A stretch of DNA of 64,000 nt from Parvibaculum sp049651025 (lineage in GTDB: Bacteria > Pseudomonadota > Alphaproteobacteria > Parvibaculales > Parvibaculaceae). The notes under the pieces are model-generated. The model worked only from the letters and a program-made list of their open reading frames with translations, was not told where the DNA came from and ran no database searches. The position numbers were made by a program, and so were the translations under genes. Location of the stretch: positions 1 to 64,000 of the forward strand of contig NZ_JBASBH010000032.1 in the NCBI RefSeq assembly GCF_049651025.1. The letters run 5' to 3'. Shown here piece after piece: positions 1-8,606 of this stretch. The stretch's first letter is position 1. The number at the start of each line of letters is the position of its first letter.

Positions 1-122
1 GTCTGGTTCTCTGGCAATTGGAGCCGATAGAAAGCCTGCTTCCTGCACCGCGCCCTGTCACCACCCCCGCCACCTGAGCAAGATTGAAGCAATACCGCTT
101 CAACCGCCCATCCGCGTCTTTG

Positions 123-245
123 ATGCCGGAGAAGGATCGGGTCCGGGGTGACGATTTTGGTGGAGGTCGGGCGGCGGCCATCGGCCACGGCACGCGCGAC
201 TTTTTTCGCGGCATCGGCAACGGCTGGAGCGACGCGAAGGAGTAA
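123..245 (+). CDS. Candidate small protein (about 40 aa)
   Basis: Short open frame starting at ATG 123 and ending with TAA 243-245; an in-frame TTG at 84 would give about 53 residues. The codons (GGC, CGC, GAC, ACG, GCG) follow the style of the real genes around it, and the protein ends in a charged, glycine-rich tail (RDFFRGIGNGWSDAKE). A terminator-like hairpin with five T follows at 275-309, which fits a short transcript on this strand. No convincing ribosome binding site is visible for either start and I do not recognise a family. It could be a chance frame or the tail of something cut by the left edge. Confidence 0.35.
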   Translation: MPEKDRVRGDDFGGGRAAAIGHGTRDFFRGIGNGWSDAKE

Positions 246-274
246 GCGCGGCTTCTCGCTCGCCTTAAAGAGAG

Positions 275-309
275 AGACCGTGGTTGCGAAAGCAGGCTGC
301 GGTCTTTTT
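275..309 (+). terminator. Rho-independent terminator-like hairpin
   Basis: AGACCG (275-280) pairs with CGGTCT (300-305), with an inner TGC-GAAA-GCA tetraloop stem, and T 305-309 follows. It faces the end of the small ORF at 123-245 and may also serve the leftward lipoprotein gene that ends at 345. Confidence 0.55.
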
Positions 310-344
310 GCGCCTAAGCAGGGAGACCCGTCGTTGTCGAACTG

Positions 345-926
345 CTACTTGGCGCTCGCCAATGCGGCGCGAATCTGCGGCAATGCTCTCTCGACATTTG
401 CGTCGATCGCGAAGTGATAGACCTTATTCATCGCGAGATCGACATCTTGATATTGCATCTGTTGGGAACCTTGATCAGCAACGCGCGCCTCAAAAACAAC
501 TGAACCGTTGCCCGCAGATTTTATTTTGTAGATGAAGTCAGTTTGATAAGCGATCAACGGCCGTTCGGTTTTGTAGCTAAGCTTGACGATCTCAATGTCG
601 AGCAGATACTTGGCTGCGCCCTTGTCCTGTGCAGCAAGATTGTTCTTGTTGAGAAGCCAGGTGATCTTTGACTGCATATCCCGTTGAAAACCGCTGCCCC
701 CTTTTGCCCACACCTCCATTGCATGTCGGTCATTCTTGTCGGGAAAAACTGTCTCTTCCGAATAAGTTCCGCTCGGCACATTCACAAATATCGCTTGATA
801 AAGCGGATCAGATGTCTGCACGTCGACGACCGGAACATAAGGCGCTTTTTTTGCGCAAGCGACGATGCCTGTAAAAAACAGAACCGCCACTACAAATGAT
901 AGGATATATCGGCTTGGTCTCAGCAT
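345..926 (-). CDS. Putative lipoprotein
   Basis: 193-residue protein with a hydrophobic signal segment (about residues 8-20) ending in a lipobox I-V-A-C with Cys24, so it should be lipid-anchored in the envelope. The start at 926 is preferred to an upstream ATG at 983 because it has a purine-rich Shine-Dalgarno (GGGGGAGAAG) and gives a normal signal peptide. The mature part has mixed charge and no motif I recognise. It stands alone, divergent from the Rossmann-type gene at 1102. The function is unknown; the call rests on the signal and the lipobox only. Confidence 0.75.
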   Translation of the reverse strand: MLRPSRYILSFVVAVLFFTGIVACAKKAPYVPVVDVQTSDPLYQAIFVNVPSGTYSEETVFPDKNDRHAMEVWAKGGSGFQRDMQSKITWLLNKNNLAAQDKGAAKYLLDIEIVKLSYKTERPLIAYQTDFIYKIKSAGNGSVVFEARVADQGSQQMQYQDVDLAMNKVYHFAIDANVERALPQIRAALASAK

Positions 927-1101
927 CTTCTCCCCCCCGGGCTGGTGCCATGTCAGCAAATCCGACTGCGGAATGAAATGCAAATTCTATTTCGTATTGA
1001 CAGGAATAAGAGACCGTAACGAACGACCGCATGAACATTTTCACTGGGGGAAAGACGAAAGGTTTGTACCTTCTTCTCCACATTGTATGCGCACTAAGTC
1101 C

Positions 1102-1653
1102 ATGACCACCCTCCTCCTCGGCACCACCGGGATGCTCTCCGCCGCCGCGGCTCACGCCGTCGCGCGGTCGAAGAAGGCTGTGATTGTGTCTCGTCATGCC
1201 GACGCCTTCTCGTTCAACAATGACGTGCTCGATCACAAGATCACGGCCATCAATGTCTCCTATGACGACGAGGCGGCGTTTCTCGACGCGCTGGAGCCGC
1301 TCGCGCCGTTCGATCTCGCGCTGACATGGATGCATCCGCCCGCCGATATTTTGCGCGCGGCGCTGGATGGGATGATTGCGTCGGGCGGGACGCTGGTTGA
1401 GGTGATGGGGAGCCGGTCCATTCTGCTCGGCAAGAATGGCGAGGCGTCGATTGCGGAGCGCCGCGCGCAGGCGCTCGCATTGCAACCCGACATTACCTAT
1501 GCGCAGGTGATCCTCGGCTTCGTGATCGAGGGTGCGACGTCGCGCTGGTTGACGCATGAAGAAATTTCAGCCGCCGCCATCGAACAGCTGCAGCGCCCTC
1601 GCCCGCGCCTCGTTGCGGGCACGCTTGAACCTTGGGACAGAAGGCCGAAGTAG
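1102..1653 (+). CDS. Rossmann-fold short-chain dehydrogenase-like protein
   Basis: 183-residue protein opening with a beta strand and a glycine-rich turn (TTLLLGTTGMLS, residues 2-13), the NAD(P)-binding start of a Rossmann fold. The rest has alternating strand/helix character but lacks a clear SDR Tyr-x-x-x-Lys motif, so catalysis is uncertain. Small proteins of this kind are usually annotated as short-chain dehydrogenase-like. The ATG at 1102 is chosen because the fold begins right after it; in-frame ATGs further upstream (865, 1087) add residues unlike a fold start. It is a single gene followed by a palindromic repeat. Confidence 0.6.
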   Translation: MTTLLLGTTGMLSAAAAHAVARSKKAVIVSRHADAFSFNNDVLDHKITAINVSYDDEAAFLDALEPLAPFDLALTWMHPPADILRAALDGMIASGGTLVEVMGSRSILLGKNGEASIAERRAQALALQPDITYAQVILGFVIEGATSRWLTHEEISAAAIEQLQRPRPRLVAGTLEPWDRRPK

Positions 1654-1679
1654 CTGCTGGCATTGGCAGAAAAATTCGG

Positions 1680-1766
1680 GTCATCCCGGGATTTATTCCC
1701 GGGATCCATCTGCCTATCCACATACCGCAGCGCTGCATGGATCCCGGGGACAAGCCCCGGGATGAC
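1680..1766. repeat. Bipartite intergenic palindromic repeat
   Basis: Perfect 11-bp ends (GTCATCCCGGG at 1680-1690, CCCGGGATGAC at 1756-1766) enclose a second inverted pair, CCCGGGATCCAT at 1698-1709 and ATGGATCCCGGG at 1737-1748. The whole can fold as a long hairpin or as two smaller ones. It lies between convergent genes, where a REP-like element or bidirectional terminator is expected. Related GTCAT-CCC...GGG-ATGAC units occur at 23795-23877 and 55066-55090. Confidence 0.8.
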
Positions 1767-1806
1767 AATTGTGGATGACGCTGATGGATAACGTGAGGCT
1801 GGCCGT

Positions 1807-2238
1807 CTATTTCTTGCGCGCGAGTTTCTTGCGTTTTTCCAGAAAATACATGCCTTCGAGCTTCAATCCGTCGGGATCGAGGAAGTAGACGGCGCGATAG
1901 CCTTCGCCATAGTCGGGGTAATCTGCAGGCGGGTCGACGACGGTGACGTCTTCCTCTTTCAGAAAGGCGTAAAGATCGTCCACGTCTTTCGGGCGCGCGA
2001 ATTCAAAGGCGTAATGGTGAAAGCCGACATCGCCCGCGCGGTGCTTGTGTTTCTTGCCGCGCGTATCGGCCTCGGTGATCCAGTACATGGTGCGGCCATT
2101 GTTCCAGCCGCAAGTCTTGCCGAACTCCCATTCGAGTTCGAAGCCCATGAAGCCGAGCACCTTGTCGTAAAAGGCCTTCGACTTTTTGAGATTGCCGACG
2201 CGGATTGCCAGATGATCAATGCCGAGAACGCGAACCAT
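1807..2238 (-). CDS. VOC family protein (glyoxalase/dioxygenase fold)
   Basis: 143-residue single-module VOC protein. It starts with the typical strand HLAIRVGNLKKSKAFYDKVLGF (residues 9-30), has a central HHYAFEF strand and ends with a DPDGLKLEGMYF strand, which supply the usual metal-binding His/Glu positions. VOC proteins bind a divalent metal and act as lyases, dioxygenases or resistance proteins; the substrate cannot be told here. The C-terminal tail is strongly basic (EKRKKLARKK). It is monocistronic, convergent with the Rossmann gene. Confidence 0.8.
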   Translation of the reverse strand: MVRVLGIDHLAIRVGNLKKSKAFYDKVLGFMGFELEWEFGKTCGWNNGRTMYWITEADTRGKKHKHRAGDVGFHHYAFEFARPKDVDDLYAFLKEEDVTVVDPPADYPDYGEGYRAVYFLDPDGLKLEGMYFLEKRKKLARKK

Positions 2239-2312
2239 TGGGCGGCCTCCTCATGCGAGATTGAGACCTGAAGCATGTCACCGCCGCAGCGGTATCGGCA
2301 AGTGCAGCGGAA

Positions 2313-3548
2313 TTAGGAAAACGACTTACGCCCCAGCGCCGACCGCAGCGCGCGCAGCCAGCCCATCAGCCGGTCGTTCGACTTCACCGCACGCTTGAGG
2401 CCAAGGCGCGTGCGCTCGGCGCTTGCCGCTGCAATGCCCCAGGGCTTGGTCGCCGCGACGAGATTGGTGAGCGCCATCGACGTATCGCAAAAGCTGTCCT
2501 TGTAGGGCGCGTAGCCGACCGAGAGGTCGTAAATCTCGTGACCCGCCTCGATGCTCGTCTTGATGAGCTTCAGTAGATGCAGGCGCCCCGGCGACATTTT
2601 GGCGAAATGATTTTCGTAAGTGTGAACCATCAGCGTCGCATGGCCCTGACGGATATGCGCGATGGAACCGGACAGAAATTCACCGTCCAGCGTCAACGTC
2701 GCCACCTGCAACAGCTTGCGTTTGGGCGGCAGAGTGGCAAGCGCGATATAGGCGGCCCGATAACCCGCATCTTCGAAGATGGAGGAAATGCCCTGCGCGC
2801 GAAGCTGTGCGGCCTTGCGGTCGAGAATATCGGCGGCCATGCGGCGCGCCTCCTCGCCGGTCTCGGCAATGCGGAATTCAAGCGCACCAACCGCCGCGAG
2901 CTTTCGCTCCTTCACGCGATCGTTGCGCCGTGTCTCGGGACGGAAGCGGGTCGCGAACTCGTCGTAACTGGCGGGCAGTGCAAACACATAGCCCGCATCC
3001 GGCGCGCGTTCGCCGCCAAGCGTGGCAAAAGGATTGGCGTGGGTGCCGATGAAATCCGGCTGGTTTTCAAGCGCGATGAAATCATGGGGTGGAAGCGCGC
3101 GCTGGATCTGCTCCCAGAGCCGCGGGAACTGCGCGGGCGAAACGCGCGTCTCGAAATCGCGCGCCAGCATCGGCCCTTTGTAGTCGACAAATTTGCCGCC
3201 GAGCCAGACGAGACAGCGAAGGCCGAGACGGCGCTCGATGCCGAAAGCGGCATGCATGACCGGTTGGCCATCGAGCGAGATCATCGCAATGGCAGGCTCG
3301 ACGCCTTCCGCGCCGCCGACCTGCGAATGCCAGGCTTTCAGCCAGTCGAAACTCTGGAAGCCATTGGCAATGGCGTCGGCCTCGAAGGCGCGCCATGAAA
3401 TTTCGGCATCGGCAAGATTATTGTGAACGGTGACGCCAAGACGCGAGCGCGAGCCAATGCGGGCTTCCGCGACAACGCGCTCGAAGGAACGCGGGGCCGG
3501 TACGGCGACCGAGGCGGGCAGCGACTGTTCCTGGCTCAAAATCGTCAT
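2313..3548 (-). CDS. GNAT-type acetyltransferase of the BcsL/CelD family
   Basis: 411 residues, the usual length for the two-lobed proteins annotated as CelD/BcsL acetyltransferases (Acetyltransf_6). The C-terminal half carries the GNAT-like core: a helix with paired Arg (RPETRRNDRVKERKLAA), a strand giving GEFLSGSIAHIRQGHATLMVHTYE, and a final SVGYAPYKDSF segment, all typical of the family. Relatives act in exopolysaccharide or envelope modification. No polysaccharide genes are nearby, so the substrate is open. Confidence 0.75.
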   Translation of the reverse strand: MTILSQEQSLPASVAVPAPRSFERVVAEARIGSRSRLGVTVHNNLADAEISWRAFEADAIANGFQSFDWLKAWHSQVGGAEGVEPAIAMISLDGQPVMHAAFGIERRLGLRCLVWLGGKFVDYKGPMLARDFETRVSPAQFPRLWEQIQRALPPHDFIALENQPDFIGTHANPFATLGGERAPDAGYVFALPASYDEFATRFRPETRRNDRVKERKLAAVGALEFRIAETGEEARRMAADILDRKAAQLRAQGISSIFEDAGYRAAYIALATLPPKRKLLQVATLTLDGEFLSGSIAHIRQGHATLMVHTYENHFAKMSPGRLHLLKLIKTSIEAGHEIYDLSVGYAPYKDSFCDTSMALTNLVAATKPWGIAAASAERTRLGLKRAVKSNDRLMGWLRALRSALGRKSFS

Positions 3549-3719
3549 AGGCGCGGCCTTTTTCTTCCAATTCGATACAGGCCCCGTGCCGAAATCGGAC
3601 GAAGCTCTTCCTTTGATCTGGAAGGAGCAAGAAGCCTGCCGGGAGGTTTACTCTTGAGGCCGGGAAGATGCGGCAATTGCCATCCATGCTAAGGTCCGCC
3701 AGCGAAACCGGGAGAAACC

Positions 3720-4076
3720 ATGCCGAAATTGATACCCCTGGCGACCAGCGCCGCGCCCGAAACCGGCGCACCGTCGCCCGAGCGCGTGATTGCGGGCGCG
3801 CCGCAAAACCGAACATGGAATACCTATGAGACGCCGGACGGACGCTTCTTTTCGGGCATATGGGAATCCGATCCCGGCGCCTGGGCGATCGAATATACGG
3901 AAGCGGAGTTTTGCCACATCATCGAAGGCGAAAGCCGGATCACCGATGCACATGGCACCGTGAACACGGTCCGCGCGGGCGATGCCTTCGTCATTCCGGC
4001 CGGCTTCACGGGAAGCTGGGAAGTGGTGACACGGACGCGCAAGCACTACGCCATCTATCAGCCGGAGACGATCTGA
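3720..4076 (+). CDS. Cupin domain protein (DUF861 type)
   Basis: 118-residue single cupin. The family pattern is clear: a strand with GIWESDPGAWAIEYTEAEF, then CHIIEGESRITDAHG and GDAFVIPAGFTGSWEV, matching cupin motifs 1 and 2, ending in KHYAIY. DUF861 cupins are related to ureidoglycolate hydrolase-like and EutQ-like proteins, but no pathway is indicated. Its stop lies immediately before the start of the folM-like gene (4078), so the two are probably co-transcribed. Confidence 0.75.
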   Translation: MPKLIPLATSAAPETGAPSPERVIAGAPQNRTWNTYETPDGRFFSGIWESDPGAWAIEYTEAEFCHIIEGESRITDAHGTVNTVRAGDAFVIPAGFTGSWEVVTRTRKHYAIYQPETI

Positions 4077-4077
4077 G

Positions 4078-4833
4078 ATGCGGGCAGCATTGGTAACGGG
4101 CGCCGCGCGGCGCATCGGCCGCGAGATCGCGCTGGCGCTCGCCGAAGACGGCTGGAATGTCGGGCTTTGCGTTCGCCACACGCGCATGGATCAAGACGCG
4201 GAGGATCTACGCAAGGCGATCGAAGCGAAAGGCGTGCGCGCCGCGCTGCTGCCCGCCGATCTGCGCGACGCGGATGCGGTGGGAAAACTCGTGCCGACCG
4301 CGGCGGCAACGCTCGGGCCGATCAGCCTCCTCATCAACAATGCCTCGATCTTCGAACCCGATGAGGCCGCAACCATGACGCCGGCCTCATGGGCCGAGCA
4401 TATGGACGTGAACCTGCGCGCACCGGCTTTCCTGTCGCAGGCATTTGCCGCGCAGGTGCCGCAAACGGGCGGCAACATCGTCAACATTATCGACCAGCGC
4501 GTCTGGCGGCCTAATCCGCTCTTCTTTTCCTACACGATGAGCAAGATGGCGCTTTGGGACATGACGCGCGTAATGGCGCAATCCTTCGCGCCGCATATCC
4601 GCGTCAATGGCATCGGCCCCGGCCCGACGCTGGCGAGCACGCATCAGACCGCGGCGGATTTCCAGCGCGAGGTCGAAGCGACAATTCTGAAACGCGGCAC
4701 TTCCCCACAGGAGATTTGCGCCGCGATTAGGTTTATTCTCGCCTCGCCTGCCATGACCGGCCAGATGATTGCGCTCGACGGCGGCCAGCACCTTGCCTGG
4801 GAAACGCCCGACGTCACGAGCGTCTACAAGTGA
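4078..4833 (+). CDS. SDR family pteridine reductase-like protein (FolM-like)
   Basis: 251-residue short-chain dehydrogenase/reductase. The cofactor motif is TGAARRIG (residues 7-14), the TGxxxRxG form that marks pteridine reductase and FolM rather than ordinary SDRs. NNAS follows, and the catalytic Tyr152-x-x-x-Lys156 (YTMSK) is present. FolM reduces dihydromonapterin or dihydrobiopterin with NADPH. The next gene is dihydroneopterin aldolase, which supports a pterin role. Substrate specificity is inferred, not shown. Confidence 0.8.
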   Translation: MRAALVTGAARRIGREIALALAEDGWNVGLCVRHTRMDQDAEDLRKAIEAKGVRAALLPADLRDADAVGKLVPTAAATLGPISLLINNASIFEPDEAATMTPASWAEHMDVNLRAPAFLSQAFAAQVPQTGGNIVNIIDQRVWRPNPLFFSYTMSKMALWDMTRVMAQSFAPHIRVNGIGPGPTLASTHQTAADFQREVEATILKRGTSPQEICAAIRFILASPAMTGQMIALDGGQHLAWETPDVTSVYK

Positions 4834-4882
4834 CAGCCGATCTGTCGGCACCTATATGCATCTTTTGCCCAAAGGCGAACCT

Positions 4883-5281
4883 ATGAGTCTCCCCGATTCC
4901 GTGACGCCGCTGAAAATCGCCGACGCCGCCCGCGCTATCCGCCATGTCTTCGTGCGCGATCTGCTGCTGGATGCCCATATCGGCGTCTATGCCCATGAAC
5001 ACGGGCGGACCCAGCCGATCCGCGTCAATGTCGACCTAACGGTCAGCGAGGCCGCCCATAGCGACAGGCTGGCCAATGTCGTCTGCTACGAAACAGTGGT
5101 GAACGACATTAAGGCGCTGGTCGCCAGCGGCCACCTCAATCTGGTCGAAACACTGGCCGAACATATCGCCGCGCGATGCCTCGTCGACCCGCGCGTCATC
5201 GTCGCCCGCATCCGCGTGGAGAAGCTCGCCGCGATCCCGGAAGCGACCAGCGTCGGGGTCGAAATCGAACGGGCAAAATGA
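4883..5281 (+). CDS. folB: Dihydroneopterin aldolase
   Basis: 132-residue protein with the FolB pattern: VFVRDLLLDAHIGVYAHEH near the N terminus, strand QPIRVNVDLTV, helix CYETVVNDIKALVASGHLNLVETLAEHIA and the terminal VRIEKLAAIPEATSVGVEIE-like region. It converts dihydroneopterin to 6-hydroxymethyl-dihydropterin in folate synthesis. ATG 4883 is chosen because the conserved part begins soon after and AAGG lies upstream; an in-frame ATG at 4856 is possible. It follows the FolM-like gene by about 50 bp. Confidence 0.9.
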   Translation: MSLPDSVTPLKIADAARAIRHVFVRDLLLDAHIGVYAHEHGRTQPIRVNVDLTVSEAAHSDRLANVVCYETVVNDIKALVASGHLNLVETLAEHIAARCLVDPRVIVARIRVEKLAAIPEATSVGVEIERAK

Positions 5282-5659
5282 TCTTTTCATGATGGGCAAT
5301 GAGCGCCGCGAAAGCCATAATGGAATCAACGGTTTGGATAGCCTCACGCCGCCTACGGAGGATTTGTGCACAGCGCGCAAAAATCGTGAAATTACATAAT
5401 TTTATGGGTTAATGATGCGGCCCGCCGCTCGATCCGGCTTATCCACGAATAAAAAGTGCTTATATTTCAAATACTTATAATTTGAAGCATTCAAGGCCAC
5501 ATTCACAAAAGTGTAATGACGCCAAGAACTTGCACCTCGTCGCAGCAAGGATTTCAACAAACTTATCCACAGACGACGATGAGGCTTGAATAGCAATTTT
5601 CGCTTGCCAACCGGGATAGAATACCGGAGGCGGAATCCGACCAAAGCCAACAGAGAAAC
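5282..5659. other. AT-rich intergenic region with DnaA-box-like sites
   Basis: 378 bases without a credible gene. The central part (about 5390-5500) is much richer in A/T than its surroundings. A perfect DnaA-box sequence TTATCCACA lies at 5563-5571 and an 8/9 match, TTATCCACG, at 5439-5447, on the same strand. The last 60 bases are the uvrC leader. Nothing else that looks like a stable RNA was seen. Confidence 0.6.
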
Positions 5660-7672
5660 ATGAGCGATCAGGACGACAGCGAAACAGCAGACCGGCCAGA
5701 TGCCGGGCCGAAGGGCAAGGCGAAAAGCCCCCGCCCGCCTCGGCCCGAGCTGCCGGAGGCGCATGTCGCGACCGGATCTGACCTGATCGCCGAAAAGGTC
5801 AAAATCCTTCCCGACAGCCCCGGCGTCTATCGCATGTTCGGCGTCGATGGCGATGTTCTCTATGTCGGCAAGGCGCGCAGCCTGAAAAAGCGCGTTGCGA
5901 GTTATGCAAAACTCACCGGCCATTCAAACCGCATTACCCGCATGATCGCCTCGACCACGGCGATGGAATTCATCACCACGGCGACCGAAACGGATGCGCT
6001 GCTTCTCGAAGCGAACCTGATCAAGCGGCTGAAGCCGCGCTACAACGTGCTGATGCGGGACGACAAGTCGTTCCCCTTCATCCTGCTGACCGGCGACCAT
6101 GAGTTTGTGCAAGTCGTGAAGCATCGCGGCGCGCGCTCGCGCAAGGGCGATTATTTCGGCCCCTTTGCCAATGCCGGTGCGGTGAACGCGACATTGAATG
6201 CGCTCCAGAAGGCGTTTCTTCTGCGCTCCTGCTCGGACAGCGTGTTCGAAAGCCGAACGCGCCCCTGCCTGCTCTACCAGATCAAGCGTTGCAGCGCGCC
6301 CTGCACGGGCGAAATCTCGCGCGAGAATTATGAAGTGCTGGTGGAAGAGGCCCGCGCCTTCCTGCGCGGCCGCTCGCGCAAGACGCAGAAGGAACTCGTG
6401 ACCTTCATGGAGGAAGCGGCAAACGCGCTCGATTTCGAACGCGCCGCCGTCTATCGCGACCGCATTCGCGCGCTGACACAGGTGCAGCAGCATCAGGGCA
6501 TCAATCCGCAGACGCTCACCGAGGCCGATCTCTTCGCCACCTATCAGGAAGGCGGGCAAACCTGCATTCAGGTCTTCTTCTTCCGCGCCGGGCAGAACTG
6601 GGGCAACCGCGCCTATTTCCCGCGCCACGACAAGGAACTCGATGCGAGCGAAGTGCTCGATGCCTTTCTGGCGCAGTTCTACGAAGATCGCCACCCGCCG
6701 CGCCTCGTGCTGCTGAGCCATGAGGTGCCGGGAAAGGCGCTGCTCGCTGAAGCGCTTTCGATCATTGCAGGCCGCAAGGTTGCGGTCGGCGTGCCCCAGC
6801 GCGGCGAAAAGCGCGAGCTGGTGGCGCATGCCATGACCAATGCGCGCGAGGCGCTGGGCCGTCGTCTTGCCGAATCCTCGACGCAGAGAAAATTGCTCGA
6901 AGGCGTCGCGGAAGTTTTCGGCCTGTCCGAAACGCCGCAGCGCATCGAGGTTTACGACAACAGCCATATATCCGGCACGAAAGCGGTGGGCGGCATGATC
7001 GTCGCCGGGCCGGAAGGTTTCGTGAAGTCGCAATATCGCAAATTCAACATCAAGAGCGAGATCGAGGACGGCGACGATTACGCAATGATGCGCGAAGTGC
7101 TGACGCGCCGCTTCTCGCGCCTGCTGAAGGAAACGGGCGACACGAGCGGCGAAGCGGAGCCGCGCCCCGACGATGTGGAAGAGGACAGCCCGGCAAAACC
7201 GGCCCCCGAATGGCCCGATCTCATTCTGATCGATGGCGGCGCAGGACAATTGAAGGTTGCCTGCGACGTGCTCGCCGAACTCGGCATCGACAGCGTGACG
7301 CCGGTCGGCATTGCCAAGGGGCCGGAGCGCGATGCGGGCCGCGAACGCTTTTTCATGGCGGGACGCGCGCCTTTCATGATGGAGCCGCGCAATCCGGTGC
7401 TCTACTACCTGCAACGCCTGCGCGACGAAGTGCATCGCTACGCCATTGGCAGCCATCGTGCGCGGCGTTCAAAGGCGATCGGCGTCAATCCGCTCGATGA
7501 TGTGCCGGGCGTGGGACCGGGCCGAAAACGCGCGCTTTTGCAGCATTTCGGCTCCGCTCGCGCTGTTTCACGCGCAGGACTGTCCGATCTTGAAGCAGTG
7601 GACGGCATCAGCGCCAAGGTGGCGCGAACCGTCTATGATTTCTTCCATGGAAATCCGGACACGAGTGCCTGA
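5660..7672 (+). CDS. uvrC: Excinuclease ABC subunit C
   Basis: 670-residue UvrC, which makes both incisions in nucleotide excision repair after UvrA/UvrB loading. Order: a basic N-terminal extension (about 1-40), GIY-YIG nuclease (GVY 55-57, YVG 68-70), UVR domain binding UvrB (about 243-278), RNase H-like endonuclease, and C-terminal helix-hairpin-helix repeats (about 612-655). Cys191, 203, 211 and 215 have the 12-8-4 spacing of the cysteines proposed to bind an Fe-S cluster in E. coli UvrC. A 60-base gap separates it from pgsA, probably one operon. Confidence 0.97.
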   Translation: MSDQDDSETADRPDAGPKGKAKSPRPPRPELPEAHVATGSDLIAEKVKILPDSPGVYRMFGVDGDVLYVGKARSLKKRVASYAKLTGHSNRITRMIASTTAMEFITTATETDALLLEANLIKRLKPRYNVLMRDDKSFPFILLTGDHEFVQVVKHRGARSRKGDYFGPFANAGAVNATLNALQKAFLLRSCSDSVFESRTRPCLLYQIKRCSAPCTGEISRENYEVLVEEARAFLRGRSRKTQKELVTFMEEAANALDFERAAVYRDRIRALTQVQQHQGINPQTLTEADLFATYQEGGQTCIQVFFFRAGQNWGNRAYFPRHDKELDASEVLDAFLAQFYEDRHPPRLVLLSHEVPGKALLAEALSIIAGRKVAVGVPQRGEKRELVAHAMTNAREALGRRLAESSTQRKLLEGVAEVFGLSETPQRIEVYDNSHISGTKAVGGMIVAGPEGFVKSQYRKFNIKSEIEDGDDYAMMREVLTRRFSRLLKETGDTSGEAEPRPDDVEEDSPAKPAPEWPDLILIDGGAGQLKVACDVLAELGIDSVTPVGIAKGPERDAGRERFFMAGRAPFMMEPRNPVLYYLQRLRDEVHRYAIGSHRARRSKAIGVNPLDDVPGVGPGRKRALLQHFGSARAVSRAGLSDLEAVDGISAKVARTVYDFFHGNPDTSA

Positions 7673-7735
7673 CAGACCGGCCAGGTTTGCTATGCTGCAG
7701 ATTGATCCGGTGGTACCCGTTCAAACGAGGCCGCG

Positions 7736-8353
7736 ATGCCGACGAACCTGCCCAATCTTCTGACCTATGCCCGCATCGTCATGGTGCCGCTCGTCGTCGC
7801 CTGCGTTATCTACGACGGCGACTGGGCGCGCTGGATCGCGCTCGGCATTTTCGTCGTCGCCGCGATCACCGACTTCTTCGACGGCTATCTGGCCCGCGCA
7901 TGGGCGCAGCAATCCAATCTCGGCCGCATGCTCGACCCGATTGCCGACAAGCTGCTGGTCGCCGCCGTGCTGCTCGCCCTGACGCGCGTCGGCACCATTG
8001 CCGGATTTTCGCTCTGGGCAGCGCTCGTCATTCTCTGCCGCGAAATTCTGGTTTCGGGTTTGCGCGAATTCCTTGCCGAATTGCGCGTCAGCGTTCCCGT
8101 GTCGCAACTGGCAAAATGGAAAACGACGATCCAGATGATCGCGCTGGCCTTCCTTCTCGCAGGCCCGGCCGGCGACAAGATCATTGTCGGCGTCACCGAG
8201 GTCGGCATCGTGCTTCTCTGGGCCGCCGCGATCCTGACGCTTTACACGGGCTATGATTATTTCCGGGCGGGCATCCAGCATCTGACGAGCCCTGTGACAG
8301 AGCGCCAGGTGCCGCCTGCCGCTTCGGCTGTCAAACCGGATGGACGGACGTGA
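7736..8353 (+). CDS. pgsA: CDP-diacylglycerol--glycerol-3-phosphate 3-phosphatidyltransferase
   Basis: 205-residue integral membrane enzyme that makes phosphatidylglycerophosphate, the committed step to phosphatidylglycerol and cardiolipin. The CDP-alcohol phosphotransferase motif is complete: Asp46, Asp49-Gly50, Ala53-Arg54, Gly63, Asp67 and Asp71. About five to six hydrophobic segments are visible. Its TGA overlaps the GTG start of moaD (GTGA), so the two are translationally coupled, the usual uvrC-pgsA-moaD-moaE order of alphaproteobacteria. Confidence 0.95.
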   Translation: MPTNLPNLLTYARIVMVPLVVACVIYDGDWARWIALGIFVVAAITDFFDGYLARAWAQQSNLGRMLDPIADKLLVAAVLLALTRVGTIAGFSLWAALVILCREILVSGLREFLAELRVSVPVSQLAKWKTTIQMIALAFLLAGPAGDKIIVGVTEVGIVLLWAAAILTLYTGYDYFRAGIQHLTSPVTERQVPPAASAVKPDGRT

Positions 8354-8601
8354 AACTTCTCTATTTCGCATGGGTGCGCCAGAAGGTCGGAACGCCTGAG
8401 GAAGATGTGGCGCTGCCTGCGGATATTCGCGACGTCGCCTCGCTGATCGACTGGCTGAAAACGCGCGGCGAAGGCTATGACGCGGCATTTGCCGATCTGA
8501 AACTGATCCGCGCCGCGCTCGATCAGGAACATGTGTCGCTCGACGCCATGATCGGCAATGCGCGCGAGGTCGCCTTCTTCCCGCCGGTCACGGGAGGCTG
8601 A
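8350..8601 (+). CDS. moaD: Molybdopterin synthase sulfur carrier subunit
   Basis: 83-residue ubiquitin-fold protein ending in Gly82-Gly83, the C-terminus that is thiocarboxylated and donates sulfur to precursor Z (cPMP). It opens with KLLYFAWVRQKVG, typical of MoaD. The start is GTG 8350, overlapping the pgsA stop. The partner subunit MoaE follows at 8607. Confidence 0.95.
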   Translation: MKLLYFAWVRQKVGTPEEDVALPADIRDVASLIDWLKTRGEGYDAAFADLKLIRAALDQEHVSLDAMIGNAREVAFFPPVTGG

Positions 8602-8606
8602 GTGCC

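Noticed and set aside
148..417. 89-codon frame near the left edge
   Set aside because: Overlaps the terminator hairpin and the lipoprotein 3' end; composition is frame-shifted and a shorter frame at 123-245 has better codon use.
5282..5659. Chromosomal replication origin
   Set aside because: Only two DnaA-type boxes, no dnaA, hemE or parAB neighbours in view; kept as a finding rather than called an origin.
5924..7456. 510-codon open frame on the minus strand
   Set aside because: It is antisense to uvrC, whose domains and catalytic residues are complete. Long antisense frames are expected in GC-rich coding DNA.
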